Source: Macropodus opercularis
Taxonomy: Eukaryota > Chordata > Actinopteri > Anabantiformes > Osphronemidae
Direction: 5' to 3'
DNA: 64,000 nucleotides
Assembly: GCA_030770545.1 (NCBI GenBank)
Contig: CM061105.1
Span: forward strand, 9,531,001-9,595,000
Part shown: piece by piece, positions 34,171 through 47,080 of the stretch
Layout: every line of letters starts with the position of its first letter
How positions within the stretch are numbered: position 1 is the first letter of the stretch
Program-made: the position numbers and the translations under genes
Notes under the pieces: generated by a model
What the model was told of the DNA's origin: nothing
What the model saw: the letters and a program-made list of their open reading frames with translations, nothing else
The model's database searches: none

Positions 34171-37100
34171 CCAGATGAGAGAAGCTGGATGTCACCTCGC
34201 AGCAGCGCTGGTGCGGCTTCACTGCAAAACACCGCCTCCCTCCTCCACTCTCTCTGTGCCGCTGTCTCTCTTCAGAGGTTTATAGAGGCTTGACGGCGCG
34301 GGGGCACGCGTAATAAACGACTGGTCAACTTGTGATGGCTACGGTTACGCCGCCTTCGTCTGAAGGACTCAGCTGGCCCTGTGAGCCATCGCTGGATTGA
34401 TCTGGTGTGATGAGGGCTCACAGGGCGAGGCTTGATGGGCTTGGATTTACAGCTTCGCCAGTGACATAAAAATCTTTCCGATAAAGGACGACGTCCCTGC
34501 TGCCATCAGTTTTCTGTATGGCACCTTCTACTGCCATTAGTCCATCATTAAATCTGGATGAAGACGCAAAATGTGTGTACTGTAAATAGTACATACATTT
34601 GTTTATTTGTCCTTCATGTATTATATATATTATATTTTTCCCCTTTAAGTTTTAACCATGGCCAAAATATAAAAACATGTCCTTTTGTCTAGTGTTGTGT
34701 CATAAAAGTGGCTCCTACTCCAGTAAGTGACTCCACAGTGGAGTTAATTAGTCTCCCAGCCTGGTAGACGTCTTCCTCTGCCTCTGACATCGCAGAGCTC
34801 CTTCCACCAAGAAGCATGTTTTCAGAGATTGTAGTTACTCCCCACAAGGAATAAACTTTGAGTAAGATCGCTGCAATGCCTGATTAAAATTTAAAATTGT
34901 TTGAGCAAGAGTGAAAAGTGAGCAGTGTCCTGGATTGTCCGTTGTAGAAAACGTGTTATCTTCCAAGTTTCCAGGGTTTTTGGAGACGTATGTGACACGT
35001 TGTTCTTTCCTTTTTGAACAGCACAGATCCTGTGCGTATTTAAGCTTTATATTTTATAGCGGGAGCAGAATTAGAACACAACAGAACTGGCTAAACATCC
35101 CCCTAAGGAGCAGTTCCCTGTGAAGAGTGCTGCTCATGGGAACCACAACAATCACCTCTGCATGCGCTGCTTGCTTATCTCTCCGATGATCTGTTGTGTT
35201 TGTGCTTCTCAGGAGAGTTTGCACCGAACCCTAAAAGCTCACACATTAAGGCTCGTTACGCTTTGAGATCAGATGCTTTCCTGAGATGACACATGTACTA
35301 TAACGCTGTGAGATCATCTCCCTGGGCTTTCTCTAAAGGCTTTTTGGAGGTGCTACTCACTGGCAGCGAAATTTACTGCACTGAAAGATACCGTGCCAAT
35401 ACAGCCTCACACCTGAAATACAACCACCGTTCCAGACTCACTGCTGTTTTGTCAGGAGCCAGATAACCTTCAAGTTTGCCAATATTCCTTCAGGTGGACA
35501 GGATACAGGAAGCTGAAAATTGCAGGTGTGTGTAACTTATAATAGCCTCACCTGCACAGCTATGAAAAGTAAATTCAAGTGTGTTTAAGCTTTAAACTGA
35601 TTTGAATAATTTAACTGGTTACAGGCCAGTGTGCATTTAAATATCAAACTCTCTTTACAGGTTCAGTTCCTCAGGGAGTCCAAGTGCCTGACTGGCTTAC
35701 AGATCAGAACAGTCCTGTACAAGGCTGCAGCTGATTGGCTGTTGGCAAGGCAACCAGTTCAAAGTACTGGACTGCAGGCACCAGAATGAACCAGGGCCTC
35801 TGAGACCAGCGAGGGAGTTTCGGCCAATAAGCACACACTCACAAACACACACTTTCATTCAAAAATCCAATTTTCCGCGCACTCCAGGTTCACGTGCACC
35901 TCGGGCCTCAGCCGCCCTGACATCAGAACCCGCTCTCTCCGCCGAGGGTAAAGAGTGTCGCAGGCGTCGCTTTATCAGCGAGCTGTCAGCCGCAGACGAA
36001 CAGAGGTACCGTGGCCCCAGCAGCAGAGGAACTGGGTGATCCGCAGCCCCGAGCATGAGCACGCTGACCCACATCTCTCCATCTCAACAGGGGGCTTTAC
36101 AAATACACCACCCACCTCTGCATGGAGGCCAATGTGGTGGCACCGTGCGCAAGATAAGCCCACATGTCTTCTGTCCTCTTCCTAACAAGCAGAGGAACAA
36201 TGTTTTAAGAGTTCAGCGTCCACGGTGGGAACATTCTCAAACGACCTTGTGTAAAAATTAGCCAAAGCTTTAAAGGCTGGTTAAGTGGTTTACACTTATG
36301 CACTTCTAAATGATTTGTGTCATTTGTTTTAATGATGGACATAAAAGTAATCAGATGTAACACACATGAATAAATCAGTGCATTTTCTCATTTTACTACA
36401 TAGTACAAGGACCCAGAGTCCTTGATGAACGACAAGACGCACAACCACCTGTGCCCCTTTCTCTGGTTATGCAAGTTGGTCAGCAGTCATTCCCTCTGAC
36501 TGACTGCAGCTGGCATGAATAGGTTTGCATCATGTGTATATGAAAAATAAAAACAGAAATAACAACAACCAACACACCACGTCCCAAAAATACCTTCTAT
36601 TACCATTCGTCCTTGAGCCACACATGGGAAAGTTCAGAAAATACGCATGGATTAGACACACGAAAGAAGATGGCCATCCCTCCGGTCAGGACGCAGTACT
36701 CACGGTTTCTCTAGAGCTGCTTCCCCGTTCCTCTTCTTTTCTCCTTCTCGGGCTAGATTCAAAACCGTCAGCTGTGTCCCTCCATTGCGCTTCAGCGGAA
36801 CAATGACTGCGATAAAGGGCACATGGCTACAGGTTGCAGCGCACACTTAATCGATGATGTGAATGGGCTGGAAATGACTCTGGGGGGATCACACTTGGCT
36901 CCACCGGTGGGAAATCTCAGTAGATCCTATAGAACGGCCTGTTGCTGGTGCGCAATCCATATAGCACCGCGCCAAAGTTGTCAACGCGGCGCGTAATTAC
37001 CGGCTTTGCGCCTCCGGAGCAGCGCACAGAGGAGCAGGGATCTGTTGCCTTTGGAGACCCGGAGCGACAACAAGCATCCGATTAAGAGCCAGGCTGCATG

Positions 37101-38041
37101 TGATTGTGAGTCAAGGAAACTCTTGGGTAAGATGCTACAGTCTTCTCATCGGCTCCACTTGAGGTGGGAGGGAAGCAGCGGGGTACCGGGTGTCGTGTCC
37201 ATGATGCAATGCGGGTACTGTCAGTGCCATGGCCCGCAGTTTTCTTCTTGTGTGCAGAAATCCAGGCTCCGGTCATTATCTGCGGCGCCGCGTCGCGCAT
37301 TCGTCTTAATTACTGGCGAAGTGAATTGTCCGCAGGGGTACGAGGCGGTTTAGAGGAAAAACAGAACATGTGCCTGCTTCGTACGCTTTCTCTCTCTCTC
37401 TGCGTCCGTCTCTTCACCCCGGTCCTTCGCTCGTTCTCTCTCTCTCTCTCTCTTTCTCTCCACACAGACTGTGCGCCTTTAACATGGATTAGACTACAAA
37501 TGCAGCTTGGGGGCACATTTGAATAGTAATAAGAGAGTGGCAGCTCACTTTGTGTCCACCTGAACTGCACGTTTTCTCTCTCTTTTAGTTTAGTGGATTA
37601 TATGAAACCAACCTGTTTCCTCTGGTGACTAGAACAAACCTTAACAGAGAGTAAATAGGCTCCAGCAGCCTGGGTTTGGGATCAGCTGAGTAAATGGGGA
37701 CTTTCACAATAATAAATCATTAACCTTTTAGTCAGCAAGCTTGTGTTCTCCTAACAACACACCAAATAGTCCTTTTGTGAGTGAAGTGGCATTTTCAGAC
37801 CATAACATTTCACTATGTTGTGGAGCGGGGAAGTTGCATTCAACAGGGCACATCCTGCTCTGAGACTAGATAACACTCGCACTTCCCACTGCTGAATGAG
37901 AAGGTGGGAAATCAAGTGGCGAGAAGACAAAAAGGACACAGCTCTTCTTCATGAGACACTACAGTGGACACGGGCCATTTTCCACTTGGCAGATCTCTTA
38001 ATGGAACAAATGTGGACTCATCTGGAGCAGCCAAGCAGGGC
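34171..38041. other. divergent intergenic region between clcn2 and thpo
   Basis: Both genes are transcribed away from this region. I see no POLR2H exon, although POLR2H occupies this interval in human. A CpG-richer block at about 36700-37350 is listed separately. A CT run lies at about 37438-37460. Confidence 0.6.
36700..37350. promoter_or_regulatory. CpG-enriched block between clcn2 and thpo
   Basis: Clusters of CG dinucleotides (for example around 36960-37025 and 37260-37290) contrast with the flanks. On the minus strand a good splice donor (GAAACC|GTGAGT, donor GT at 36714-36713) follows a purine-rich stretch. This could be an untranslated alternative first exon for clcn2, or a promoter of an unknown noncoding transcript. 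Evidence is weak. Confidence 0.3.
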
Positions 38042-39582
38042 ATGGCTTTAAGCAGTGAGTACTGAGAATGAGTTAATGAGAGTTAGGAAGGTACTGGCCG
38101 AGCTGATTAGGCTTCGCTGTGTGTTTACGTGTCATTTCCAGGACTCCTGCTGCTCTGCATGGTCGCGTCTGAGGTGTGGGATGCTGAGACCAAACCCAAA
38201 GACTTTGTGTGCAACAGAGATGCCAGGAGGGCTTTGAACATTGGGATGGAGATGGAGAGAGCACTGGTGAGGATATGCACATGTATATGTATTTGAAACG
38301 ATCGTTCCCAGCATTGCTCAGTTGTTACTGCTACTGGATTGGGATGTTTTATCCACCTGTCTGTCTGCCTGGCTTCTGACACCTGTGTTTTCCATTTGTG
38401 CTTCATGGCAGAGTGACTGTAATGACATGAGGACTCTTTCCTCCCCCATTCAACTTCCCTGCCCAGAGCTTCATGTAGCATCTTGGGGAAACAAATCAGT
38501 ATGTTGGCACGTGTCAGAAATAATTTCCCAACATGTATTTGCCACTAGCTTCATTTATATGTGTCCATCTTATGTTGTTTAACGTGATCTGAATTGAGTT
38601 CTTGATGCCCCTGCTGTCGCGTTACTGCAGCACCAGGAGAAGCGAGGCGACATAGTTGCGTCCTTAAAGCTTCTTGTTGAAAGCGTGAAGGCGTTGAAGA
38701 GCCAGAACCTGCCCAGATGTGGTTCTTCGCTACTGCGGAGACTGGAGAACAACATCAACAACTACCTGCTCATCGTCACACACCTGCCGCTGAGTGTAAG
38801 AAGCTCCCACAGTCACAGCTGGTCCCCAGTTTGTCGGTTTTACAGTAAAGCCCATTCAGTTGGTAAATACTGTTTTAAAAGCTACAAAACCTGCATGTGT
38901 GAAAGGCTTTTGACCTACAGCTTATCTGTGCTCAGACGGTTTCACACAGAAACGCTTGACAACACATCACCAAGTAAAATTATTCAGTGCGCTGATGAAA
39001 ATTCACAGGCAGTGAGTAAAAACGTGTTGGCGGGCTCCTCTCTCATTGGTTTGCATTTGATCTCGAGGCGCTATCAGTCTCCTGGGTTGTGGAAAAACCC
39101 TGGTTTCTCTGGAAAGTCTGCCCTGGGAGTGAGTGTTACAGTCAGTGTGTGACCCTGTGCCTTCCTTCCTCAGGACAAGAAGAAGATAGAAGAGCATAGT
39201 TTTGCAGTGAGACAGTCTTTCTTGAAAGTCACGTGGGATCTGTGTTTTACGTAATATGTAGTAAATGTGTTTGGCCAGTTTGAACGTGTGTATATATGTC
39301 AGATAATTGATTTTGCAGTTGCATGTTTTAAATGTTGCCCCAGCTTCCTGTGTTAGTTGCCTTGTTCTCTCGTGTTTGTGCTCCTTCTTTTATTCGTTTT
39401 AACCATCACCCGCTTTCTGCTTTCACCTGCATTCACAGGGTCTAGCGGTGGATCCATCGTTGTCTTGTGTCCCCCGATTCACCCACAGCATGAGCACTTT
39501 GCTGCTGAAATACAACCAGCTGCTCACCGGCAAGGTGGAGATACTGATGGTCAGCCTGGAAGACACGTGCACGTCCCAGTGA
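38042..39582 (+). CDS. thpo: thrombopoietin
   Basis: Thrombopoietin is a secreted four-helix cytokine that acts through the receptor Mpl to drive thrombocyte and stem-cell growth. Exons: 38042-38054, 38142-38266, 38412-38498, 38631-38795 and 39439-39582, in frame to 177 residues. The first coding exon is only 13 bases (MALS plus one base) and splices into a hydrophobic signal, MALSRLLLLCMVASEVWD. Six cysteines outside the signal (in DFVCNR, SDCND, QLPCPE, PRCGSS, LSCVPR, DTCTSQ) and the helix-like blocks SLKLLVESVKAL and RRLENNINNYLLIVTHL fit the fish Thpo pattern. The long glycosylated C-terminal half of mammalian THPO is missing, as expected in fish. Position next to clcn2 matches human 3q27. 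The sequence is fast-evolving, so the call rests on architecture, remembered fish Thpo features and synteny. Confidence 0.88.
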
Positions 39583-41605
39583 CACCAGAACCACTGCAGT
39601 AGACCCAGAGGCCTTCGGGATTGTGGGATGAATTCAGGACTGATATGGATTTTCCTGGGTCCAGTTCTGTTGGCGAAACGCAGAATCGCTACATGTCTGG
39701 ACAGATGAATACAAGAGGAGAGCAGTCCTTCACACAGTTAGGATGCTTTCAGGCTTTTTGAACGCAGCGATTCTGATTCTACTATATAACCACTCAAGAA
39801 CCTGCTCAGAGGCTCCATTCAATGCAAAACCATCAGCAACCAACACAAATGCTGTTGTCCAGCTTGATCATGTGACCAGAACCAATGTTGTTTTGTCGTC
39901 TAAAGTTTCATTTTCAGTCATGATGCTGCAGCAAGACGCGAGCTGAAAATCAAACGTGTCTGAACTTCCTCCTTCGTTGCACTTTGAGTGACTGGTGGGT
40001 TTACATGTTTTTAATTTAAAGGTGAGTTGCTGTAAATGTGCACATGTTCCTGTATGTTGGCCTTTTTTTATTTGCTGTATGTAAATACTCAAGATTGTTG
40101 TAACTCTATGTTATTATCACATGTACTTATGTATTTATTTAGTTTAGCAAAGCCAATTATAGGAAACATTAACTTGTTATCATTGTGATGATGATGATGC
40201 TCCTCTATTGTGTAAAATTTCCTATAATGCCATCCAGGTATTTTAATCAACCCCACTATCAATTTAAGCTTTTTTGTAAATTAAATTCTATCATGAACAC
40301 TTGACACTTCGTGGTTTACTGTAGTTACATGTCGTTGGGTCATTTGGCCTGATGGTGGTGCTAGAGTAGACGTCACGCTTTCGATCGTCCTGTAGTAGTT
40401 TACAAGCAGCTTTGACTTCAACCAGTTTGATAATTAACTGGTGCATGAATGATTAATGTTAGTTTTCCTCACCATCACAGTATCCAGCTTTAGATGAAGA
40501 CACAGTATGTAGGAGAGGCCTGAGCTGTGGCAGAATAGTGTGTCAGTAAATGTGGTTTGAGCATGTTTTTCAGGAAATCTCTTCCGTCCCCGGGGGAAAC
40601 ACTTGCAGCTCTTCTTATGCATAATACATATACATAAAATCTGCTTAGCCTGCTTAGACACACAAATCCACACACAGTAGAATGCACAGACAAAAACGGA
40701 TCTGTAGAAACAACATAATAGAAATCACACTGTTAGCGCTTAAGCCTTTGATCACACTTTTTAGAGATGACAAATTATACAGCTTGAAACACATCCAGCC
40801 ATTTAATCTAGTATGATGCTGACTGGAGTTTTTAATTGTTGTTGTGTCTGCTGGCAGTCCCGACTATACCTCCACCTGTCTCTGTTCAGGTTGTCAGCAG
40901 GGTTAAATAGTTGATCCAGCTGGTCCTGGATGAGGCCTGGTCAACCTTAATCAGCCATCTGTTAAAAGAGGCCTCCGTCTCAAATGTGGGAAACTGACAC
41001 TTGTTATTAATTTGATCGTGTTTCATTTTCCTGGTGGAGGCATGTTAATCTGGAAAGCATCGCTTGGCAACAGATGGCTCGCAGTGTTGACTTTCTCAGA
41101 AGAAGAAAAAAAAACTTTCATTGTGTGTTAGGTTAGAGAACATTCAGCATGACTCAGTTGTTGATCTGATTTGGGACCATAAGCACTAATAGACACTGAG
41201 GGACTTGGCTGTTGGTGATGTTAAAGAACTGTGAGGAAAAGGTTTCAGTGTGGGAGCCCTGAGTGTCAGTGTTTGTCTCTAGGTCGCTTCTACGAGGAGG
41301 ATTTTACAATATGACAAGACCAGAGCTCGTAGTTTTAACGCACTGAGAGACAAACACTAAAGCACAATCACACAACACTATTTTATTGAACAACAAATGA
41401 AGATGAAAATAACACTTCAGTCATTGACATTAAGGGGTTTGTCTGCGATACATTTAAGGCAGTAAAGCATTTTATTCTAGTGGTTCATTGTAGTCTGTGG
41501 GAGGTGCTAGACTCCATTTTTCCCATTGATTCTTGCTGCCATTCTTCTGCTTTCTCAAACTTCTTCCCTTAGGTATTTATAATTAACTGTTGTTTATTGT
41601 TCTCA

Positions 41606-41956
41606 CCACTAGGTGGAGCTGCTGGCCACCATTTAAACTTCCCAGGTGCATGATGTGTGAGGTAACATAAATGACACACGTTTCCATTTATTGCCTCACC
41701 ATCACATCTGTCTTCTTCAAAACAGCTGAACTTTCAGCGTTTACTGCTACTGGCGCGTCTTTTTCATGTGATGACTCTCTTTGACTTTCTTGTGATGATG
41801 CCACTTTGTGAGAGATGGAGCTTCCGCAGATGTGCTGGAGTCTTGGCTAATGCATCATCACCATCGTCATCAAGCACGTCATCAAGACCTGTAAGAAATC
41901 CTCCTATTTGTCCGAGTTGAGTTGGGCCTTTCCCGTGAATCGCCTGCAGGTGGCGG
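41606..41956 (+). promoter_or_regulatory. pair of CTCF-like motifs, candidate insulator
   Basis: CCACTAGGTGGAGC at 41606-41619 and CCTGCAGGTGGCGG at 41943-41956 each match 13 of 14 positions of the CTCF core (CCASYAGRKGGCRS). They have the same orientation and lie 323 bases apart, between thpo and per1. A third near match, CCACTAGGTGGCCC, lies at 63254-63267 in the last per1 introns. Binding is inferred. Confidence 0.35.
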
Positions 41957-42340
41957 CATAGGCCCTGTAGTGAAGTGAATTACGTGTGGAAGCGTGAATG
42001 AGAACAGAGAAAAAATAAAGCTGTTCTAACACAGTTCTTACAGAGTCAGTGCAGCTGACGATACAACTACCTGCAGTAGCTTGACGTCTCTCACACCAGC
42101 AGCTCCCCGCTCACCACAGGTCATCTCTGACCTCATGGTTGACCCTCTCATGTTGAATGAATACAGATGTGCTGCTCCTGTATGTATCATAGCAGCAAAC
42201 ATACTTTACTATTAACGTTCCTGCTGCATCCACAGGAAATACCGGATGATTGGTTGCTATGCTTTGAAAAGTACCTGAATGACGCACCGTATCGTTCGAC
42301 ACGGGAAGTGAGTGGTGGGCAGTGGCAAGGCTGCACCTGC

Positions 42341-42482
42341 TGACGGACAGACAACGCAATCCGTGGTTTATGTCACGTTTTCTTAGGGAAAAATCTCGTT
42401 TACACAGAGGAGCACTGACGCCCGCCTACACCCCGTCGACAAGCTGCGAGTGGGAGGGAGTGTGTTCACAGATGGAGGCAGA
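42341..42482. repeat. diverged repeat, copy A
   Basis: It shares blocks with 43662-43786. The left block starts TGACGGACAGACA and ends near GTCAC. The right block is GTGGGAGGGAG followed by a shared CAGATGGAGGCAG. The middle is diverged. The element family is not recognised. Confidence 0.6.
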
Positions 42483-43661
42483 GTGGGCTTGAAGTACTAT
42501 CAAAGGAGACCACACTCACAGGCGAGAGAGAAGCACGGGCGTCTTAAGATGCAGGCATTTTTAAAGGCAAACTTTATTTTTAAATTGCTAAATAAACACA
42601 GAGCACCTGTAGAGTCAGAGCGTTTTTTTCATCCTACTGTGCTTCTCCTCTTCATACACCAACACACAAGTGGCTGAATCACTTCCGGTCAGGAGCAGGG
42701 AAACGCACAGTGTGCATATTAAAAACACTGCAGCCCTTTGATGGGCTGGCGCTTGTGTTCTGTGAAAGAGAAATTCAAAAATCATATGTATAATATATAT
42801 TATATATAAATTAAAGAGGCATCAGGTGTGTTGTACATTTTTAGTTGTCAGTGACTGGAGATGGTAATAGAGGTTTTGCATTGATTCTAGAAAAATATAT
42901 GTTTTCAATGTCACAACAATAATTTTCCAGGCCGGAGCCAATTCTGACGGCTGAAAACCGCTGACGCGCCTCCAGCTAAGTGCACTTTAATCAGCTCTTG
43001 AGGACCAAACGAGCAAAAGCACTTCTAAAAAATGATAATAATGCCATTCATTCAATTTGACCACTTTATTCTGAAATGTATTGAAATAAAGCGCAGTAAC
43101 ACCCCCAGCAACGGAAGAGCAGCGGAACAGCAGCTCACTTTTAAGGTGTGAAGTGATGGTCTGATGACAAATGAGGTGAGGTCCTGTCTGCTGTATTCAG
43201 AGCAGAGCCTTAATATATCTGATCTGAACACAGCCACTCGTCAGGCAGAGGAACTGACCCATAAAAGGGACACAGACATCCTGTCCTCTGTCGCGGGTTC
43301 AGCTTATCAGAAATAACCAGGAGTGAAAGTAACTAACCACAAAAAATCATTAATATTATGGTAAAGAATAAAAATTTGGCATTATTTTTGCTAAAGAAAG
43401 GGCCTCACTCTCACTTTCTGTAAAAAAATTTTGCACCAGTGGTGATGCTGTAAATGTCTGTTTGAATGTTGGGTCTTAACAAACTCCACCAGCCCACTTG
43501 CTGCTCCCACCTCAGAGCCACCTGGACCCACCATCTCTGGCCAGATCTGGATTTTCTGGCTTCACCGCTGACTTTTGACAAGCAATACGGGTGAGTCCAA
43601 CGCCTCAGCTGTCACCTGGTTTGGCATGAAGACATAGCATCAACAGCTCGACTGTAGCTTC

Positions 43662-43786
43662 TGACGGAAAGACAGCACCATCTGTGGCGTACGTCACATC
43701 TGAGTTTTGCTATAGGAGTCTGACCCTGCCAGCACGTCACTGACGAACGGCGTGTGGGAGGGAGAGCGTTCGCAGATGGAGGCAGC
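43662..43786. repeat. diverged repeat, copy B
   Basis: Same orientation as copy A, about 1.3 kb downstream, with TGACGGAAAGACA, GTCAC, GTGGGAGGGAG and CAGATGGAGGCAG in the same order. It may be an old local duplication or two insertions of one short interspersed element. Confidence 0.6.
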
Positions 43787-46699
43787 TTGAGCTCCAACAC
43801 CACGTTCTCTGTCATGACAGTAACCACAACGCCTTTCTGAGCATATTGGCCTGGAAACGCAGGCCGACATGTTCTTAATTTGTTCCCAGTTTCAATTCTT
43901 CTAATTCATGATGGACCCGTGTTGTGCTCCTCATAAAGAACATTTATTGCCATAATCCTGAAGGAGAACGTTTTTGGCGTGTTTGTCACGTAATCACGTG
44001 TTATTAGGATTTGTCCATAATAGTAAAAACTAAACCTACTCAATGAAAACCTGTAACTTTACTGTAATGTTCTTGTCAATGTTTGTGCCATTTGTCTACA
44101 GTCCACCCACCAGCACCTCTTCTGCAATACCCTCAAACTAGATCTGCAACTTGCCCCTGTAATCGCCAACTCTCTTTAAATAGATCATCCAGTTTTCAGC
44201 ATCTCCATGGTGACCCTGGATTAATGCTGGTGTTTTTGTCCTTGTGTGTCTGCTGGCGTCAACAATGACTTGGTAGTTTCACCGAGCAGGACGTCAGCGT
44301 TAACCAATGCTCAATAACGTTTTAATATTATTATTCGTGTTAGATCTTCTCTCTGCAAACTACAAGTTTGCCTTAAATGTGAGATCTACATGAATGTGGA
44401 ATAAAGGAGTGGGAGCTTGGCCTGACTCCATCCCATAGGGCTGCTAATATCTACAGCCTTAGGTGAAACTATCCCAAATTATCTGCCTCTGCTCTCTGGA
44501 TCTGTCCCAGTGACGTAGTTGGAAATGCTGTTACTGTGGAAATAGACCAGCGCATGTGAGAGTGGGAGGAAGACTGCAGACTTCTTTATCCTGTGGGAGT
44601 GTAACCTTTGTTCTCCTACTGTATGTACAACCTCCACACTTTATTTATGGACTAATGATAACACGCTTTACCACTGAGCATATCATTTGTGCCTGACCAA
44701 CATATAATTTATATAGGAATAAGATGACAATACCGTGTTAATCTGCCTGTGTTTGCTCGCATCCTCCGCCTTCGTTGCCCCCCGAGGATCAAATGTTAAC
44801 TGTTTTAAAAATGTCTCTTTGCGTCACGCGCCTGACTGGTTCGTTTTCAAGGTCTTCATAAAATCAACAATGATATAATTTCTGGTGCTATGATGAGCAA
44901 CAGGCTGACACCAGCTGGCGACTTTCTGATGCACATACTGTCAATGTGCTCCTTTGATAATGACAGGCTTTTATAATAAAGCCGTGCACAAGTAGCAGCC
45001 AGGACGACTGACAGTGTGACAGGAACAGTAAATACCTAAGGCCTCACCTCAGGACCCTCTGCAAGCTCACCTGCGACCTTTGGCCCTTCGTGTGCAGCAA
45101 CGTTTCCTAGCCATCAGCTTGTGTCTGTGTATGTTATCACGCGATCTCGACATCACTCAACCGACTCGCTTGATCCTGCTCAACTCGCTGCCTGAGTGCC
45201 GATGATCATATACGGTAGCTGTGTGATGCATCCCACTCGTACGAGGGATGCCCTCGTTCGCACAGAGGCTCGGATGACGACAGCGACTGCTGGGCCCATT
45301 TGCGTCACTCGCGCTGTTCTACTTGCATAGAACATGGGAGACACTCGCCATGTGTCTTGTCATGTTTGTCAGCCATGACTGATTTAGATGGATGCTATTA
45401 TTCCTGTGTTAGTGACATATTAAGACGTCTGCGTCAGTGAGCGTTTAAAGATAGATCAGCCGTAGGGATGTGAGGCCTGTTTTCAGTGACCGTGGCAACG
45501 TTTTTGTTAGTATTTAGTCATTTAGTGTGTTTGTATTTTAAAATCCTGAGGAATGCCTTCCTCTACCATGTGCCCAGTTTCTGTAAAATATGCGCTGAAT
45601 GTGCATCTTGGACAGATCTGTAGTTTAGTGTATATTCCATCATCAGTCACCACCTTCGCCTTGACGTTCACTTAATGAAAGACGTCTGTGAATGAATGTC
45701 ACCGTGTTTCTCTCTGTGTGTTGGGACGGCAACACATATGGAAAGAAGTTTCTGCTGGGTCATGCTTCACACCTCCCACGTGTGTCAAGTTTCTACTTCT
45801 CTACATGGGAAAAGCAGAATAATGAGGTTATGGCTGATATGCGTTAATCCATCGCCACCTACAGAATTTAAAATTTTAGTAACAAATCTCACAAACATTT
45901 TTGTTTTTTCCTGGCCATTTGTAACACTGTTGCCATTGTCTACATCATCTCTGGCCACGTTTTTTTTATTTAATCAGATATAAGGATCGTTAACTGAGCT
46001 CTAATGTTGTTCAGCAAGATTCATTTGTGAGTTGCTAACTGATTTCTGGCTCTGAGTTGAGTGAACACATAAGTACATGTAATAGCTCTAAGGAGTAACA
46101 ATAGGCTTGGAATAGCAGCTCCTTCCTTGGAGAACGTTTCAGACTCTTTATTTAAAGCTGCTACAAACAGAGGACAGGAGCCTGCAAATACAAACCCCAC
46201 ATGTCAAGCTCCTGCATTCCATCACATGTTATTAACTGAGAGTTCACCGTAGCCGCCAAACCTAAAGTCCAGCAGCTGACATGGGTCCAAACAATAAAAG
46301 TAAATATAACCTTCTTTATTTAGGCTTTACAATAGTAACATTTATTAAAAATAACTTCAGGACAAAAATGCTGAAACCGCTCAGCATAAAACTGGTTATT
46401 GTCTAAAATTACGCACACACGCACAATAAATAAACGGTTACACAATTACTATAAACTATAAATTAGATAATAGCCACCTCGTGTTATATCACATTTGAGG
46501 AGAGTCGTGGAACTTTTATGCTTACGCGAATGACTGCGCACTAACCAGTTCACCCACACCGGCCACACACACTTGTGTAACCGTTTAGATAACAGCCCGC
46601 CGCGCTGAGCCGCAGAGAGCCAACCATCGGCATTGCTTCATTCACCGGCAGCTGCCTCGTAGTGATTTGCTCTCGCCTCGCTCGCTCCGGTGCTTGTCG

Positions 46700-47080
46700 T
46701 GGTTTTCCACGTGAACGCGATGACATCCTTATGTAAAACGACTGACGGCTCCAAAGGCCACTCACAGCGCCGAGCGGCTGCACTCGGGTCCGCCTTTGTA
46801 CGAGCGGCTAGCGCCGATTGGCTCAAAGGGCTATGACGCACCCAAGGACAGTCCTCCTGACCAATGGCCGCAGAGCTGGAGGGAGGGGGGGGGGGGGGCT
46901 GGAAATGAGGTCACTGTCTTGTGCTGGAGATCCAGGGCAGAGTCCCGGTGTTAGGAGTCCTGAAGTGTGAGGAGTAGTGTGTCAGACCAGACTTTCTGAG
47001 CCCAGCACCCACACGAGAGGAGCTCTACACCCAGGCTGTACCGCACGGAGCCCGGCGGAGGATCTGCGTCTTGTGAGGTT
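46700..47080 (+). promoter_or_regulatory. per1: per1 promoter with E-box, D-box and CCAAT boxes
   Basis: The region is CpG-rich with no TATA box. It holds a canonical E-box CACGTG at 46708-46713 (bound by CLOCK/BMAL). Fifteen bases on is a perfect D-box TTATGTAA at 46729-46736 (bound by the PAR bZIP factors TEF, DBP and HLF and by the repressor E4BP4). An inverted CCAAT box (ATTGG) lies at 46817-46821 and a direct one at 46861-46865. A TGACGCA CRE-like site lies just after the first. A poly-G run (about 46880-46898) and an AGGTCA half-site (46908-46913) follow. These are the expected inputs of a clock-controlled Period promoter. An untranslated first exon probably lies near 46940-47415, but I cannot fix its donor. 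Confidence 0.65.

Larger units (their letters stand above)
39583..46690. other. gene desert between thpo and per1
   Basis: It begins with the thpo 3'UTR. No supported coding exon was found on either strand, and CHRD, the next gene in human, is not present. It holds two CTCF-like motifs (41606-41619 and 41943-41956), a diverged repeat pair (42341-42482 and 43662-43786) and scattered CACGTG E-boxes (43995-44000, 45778-45783). Confidence 0.65.
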
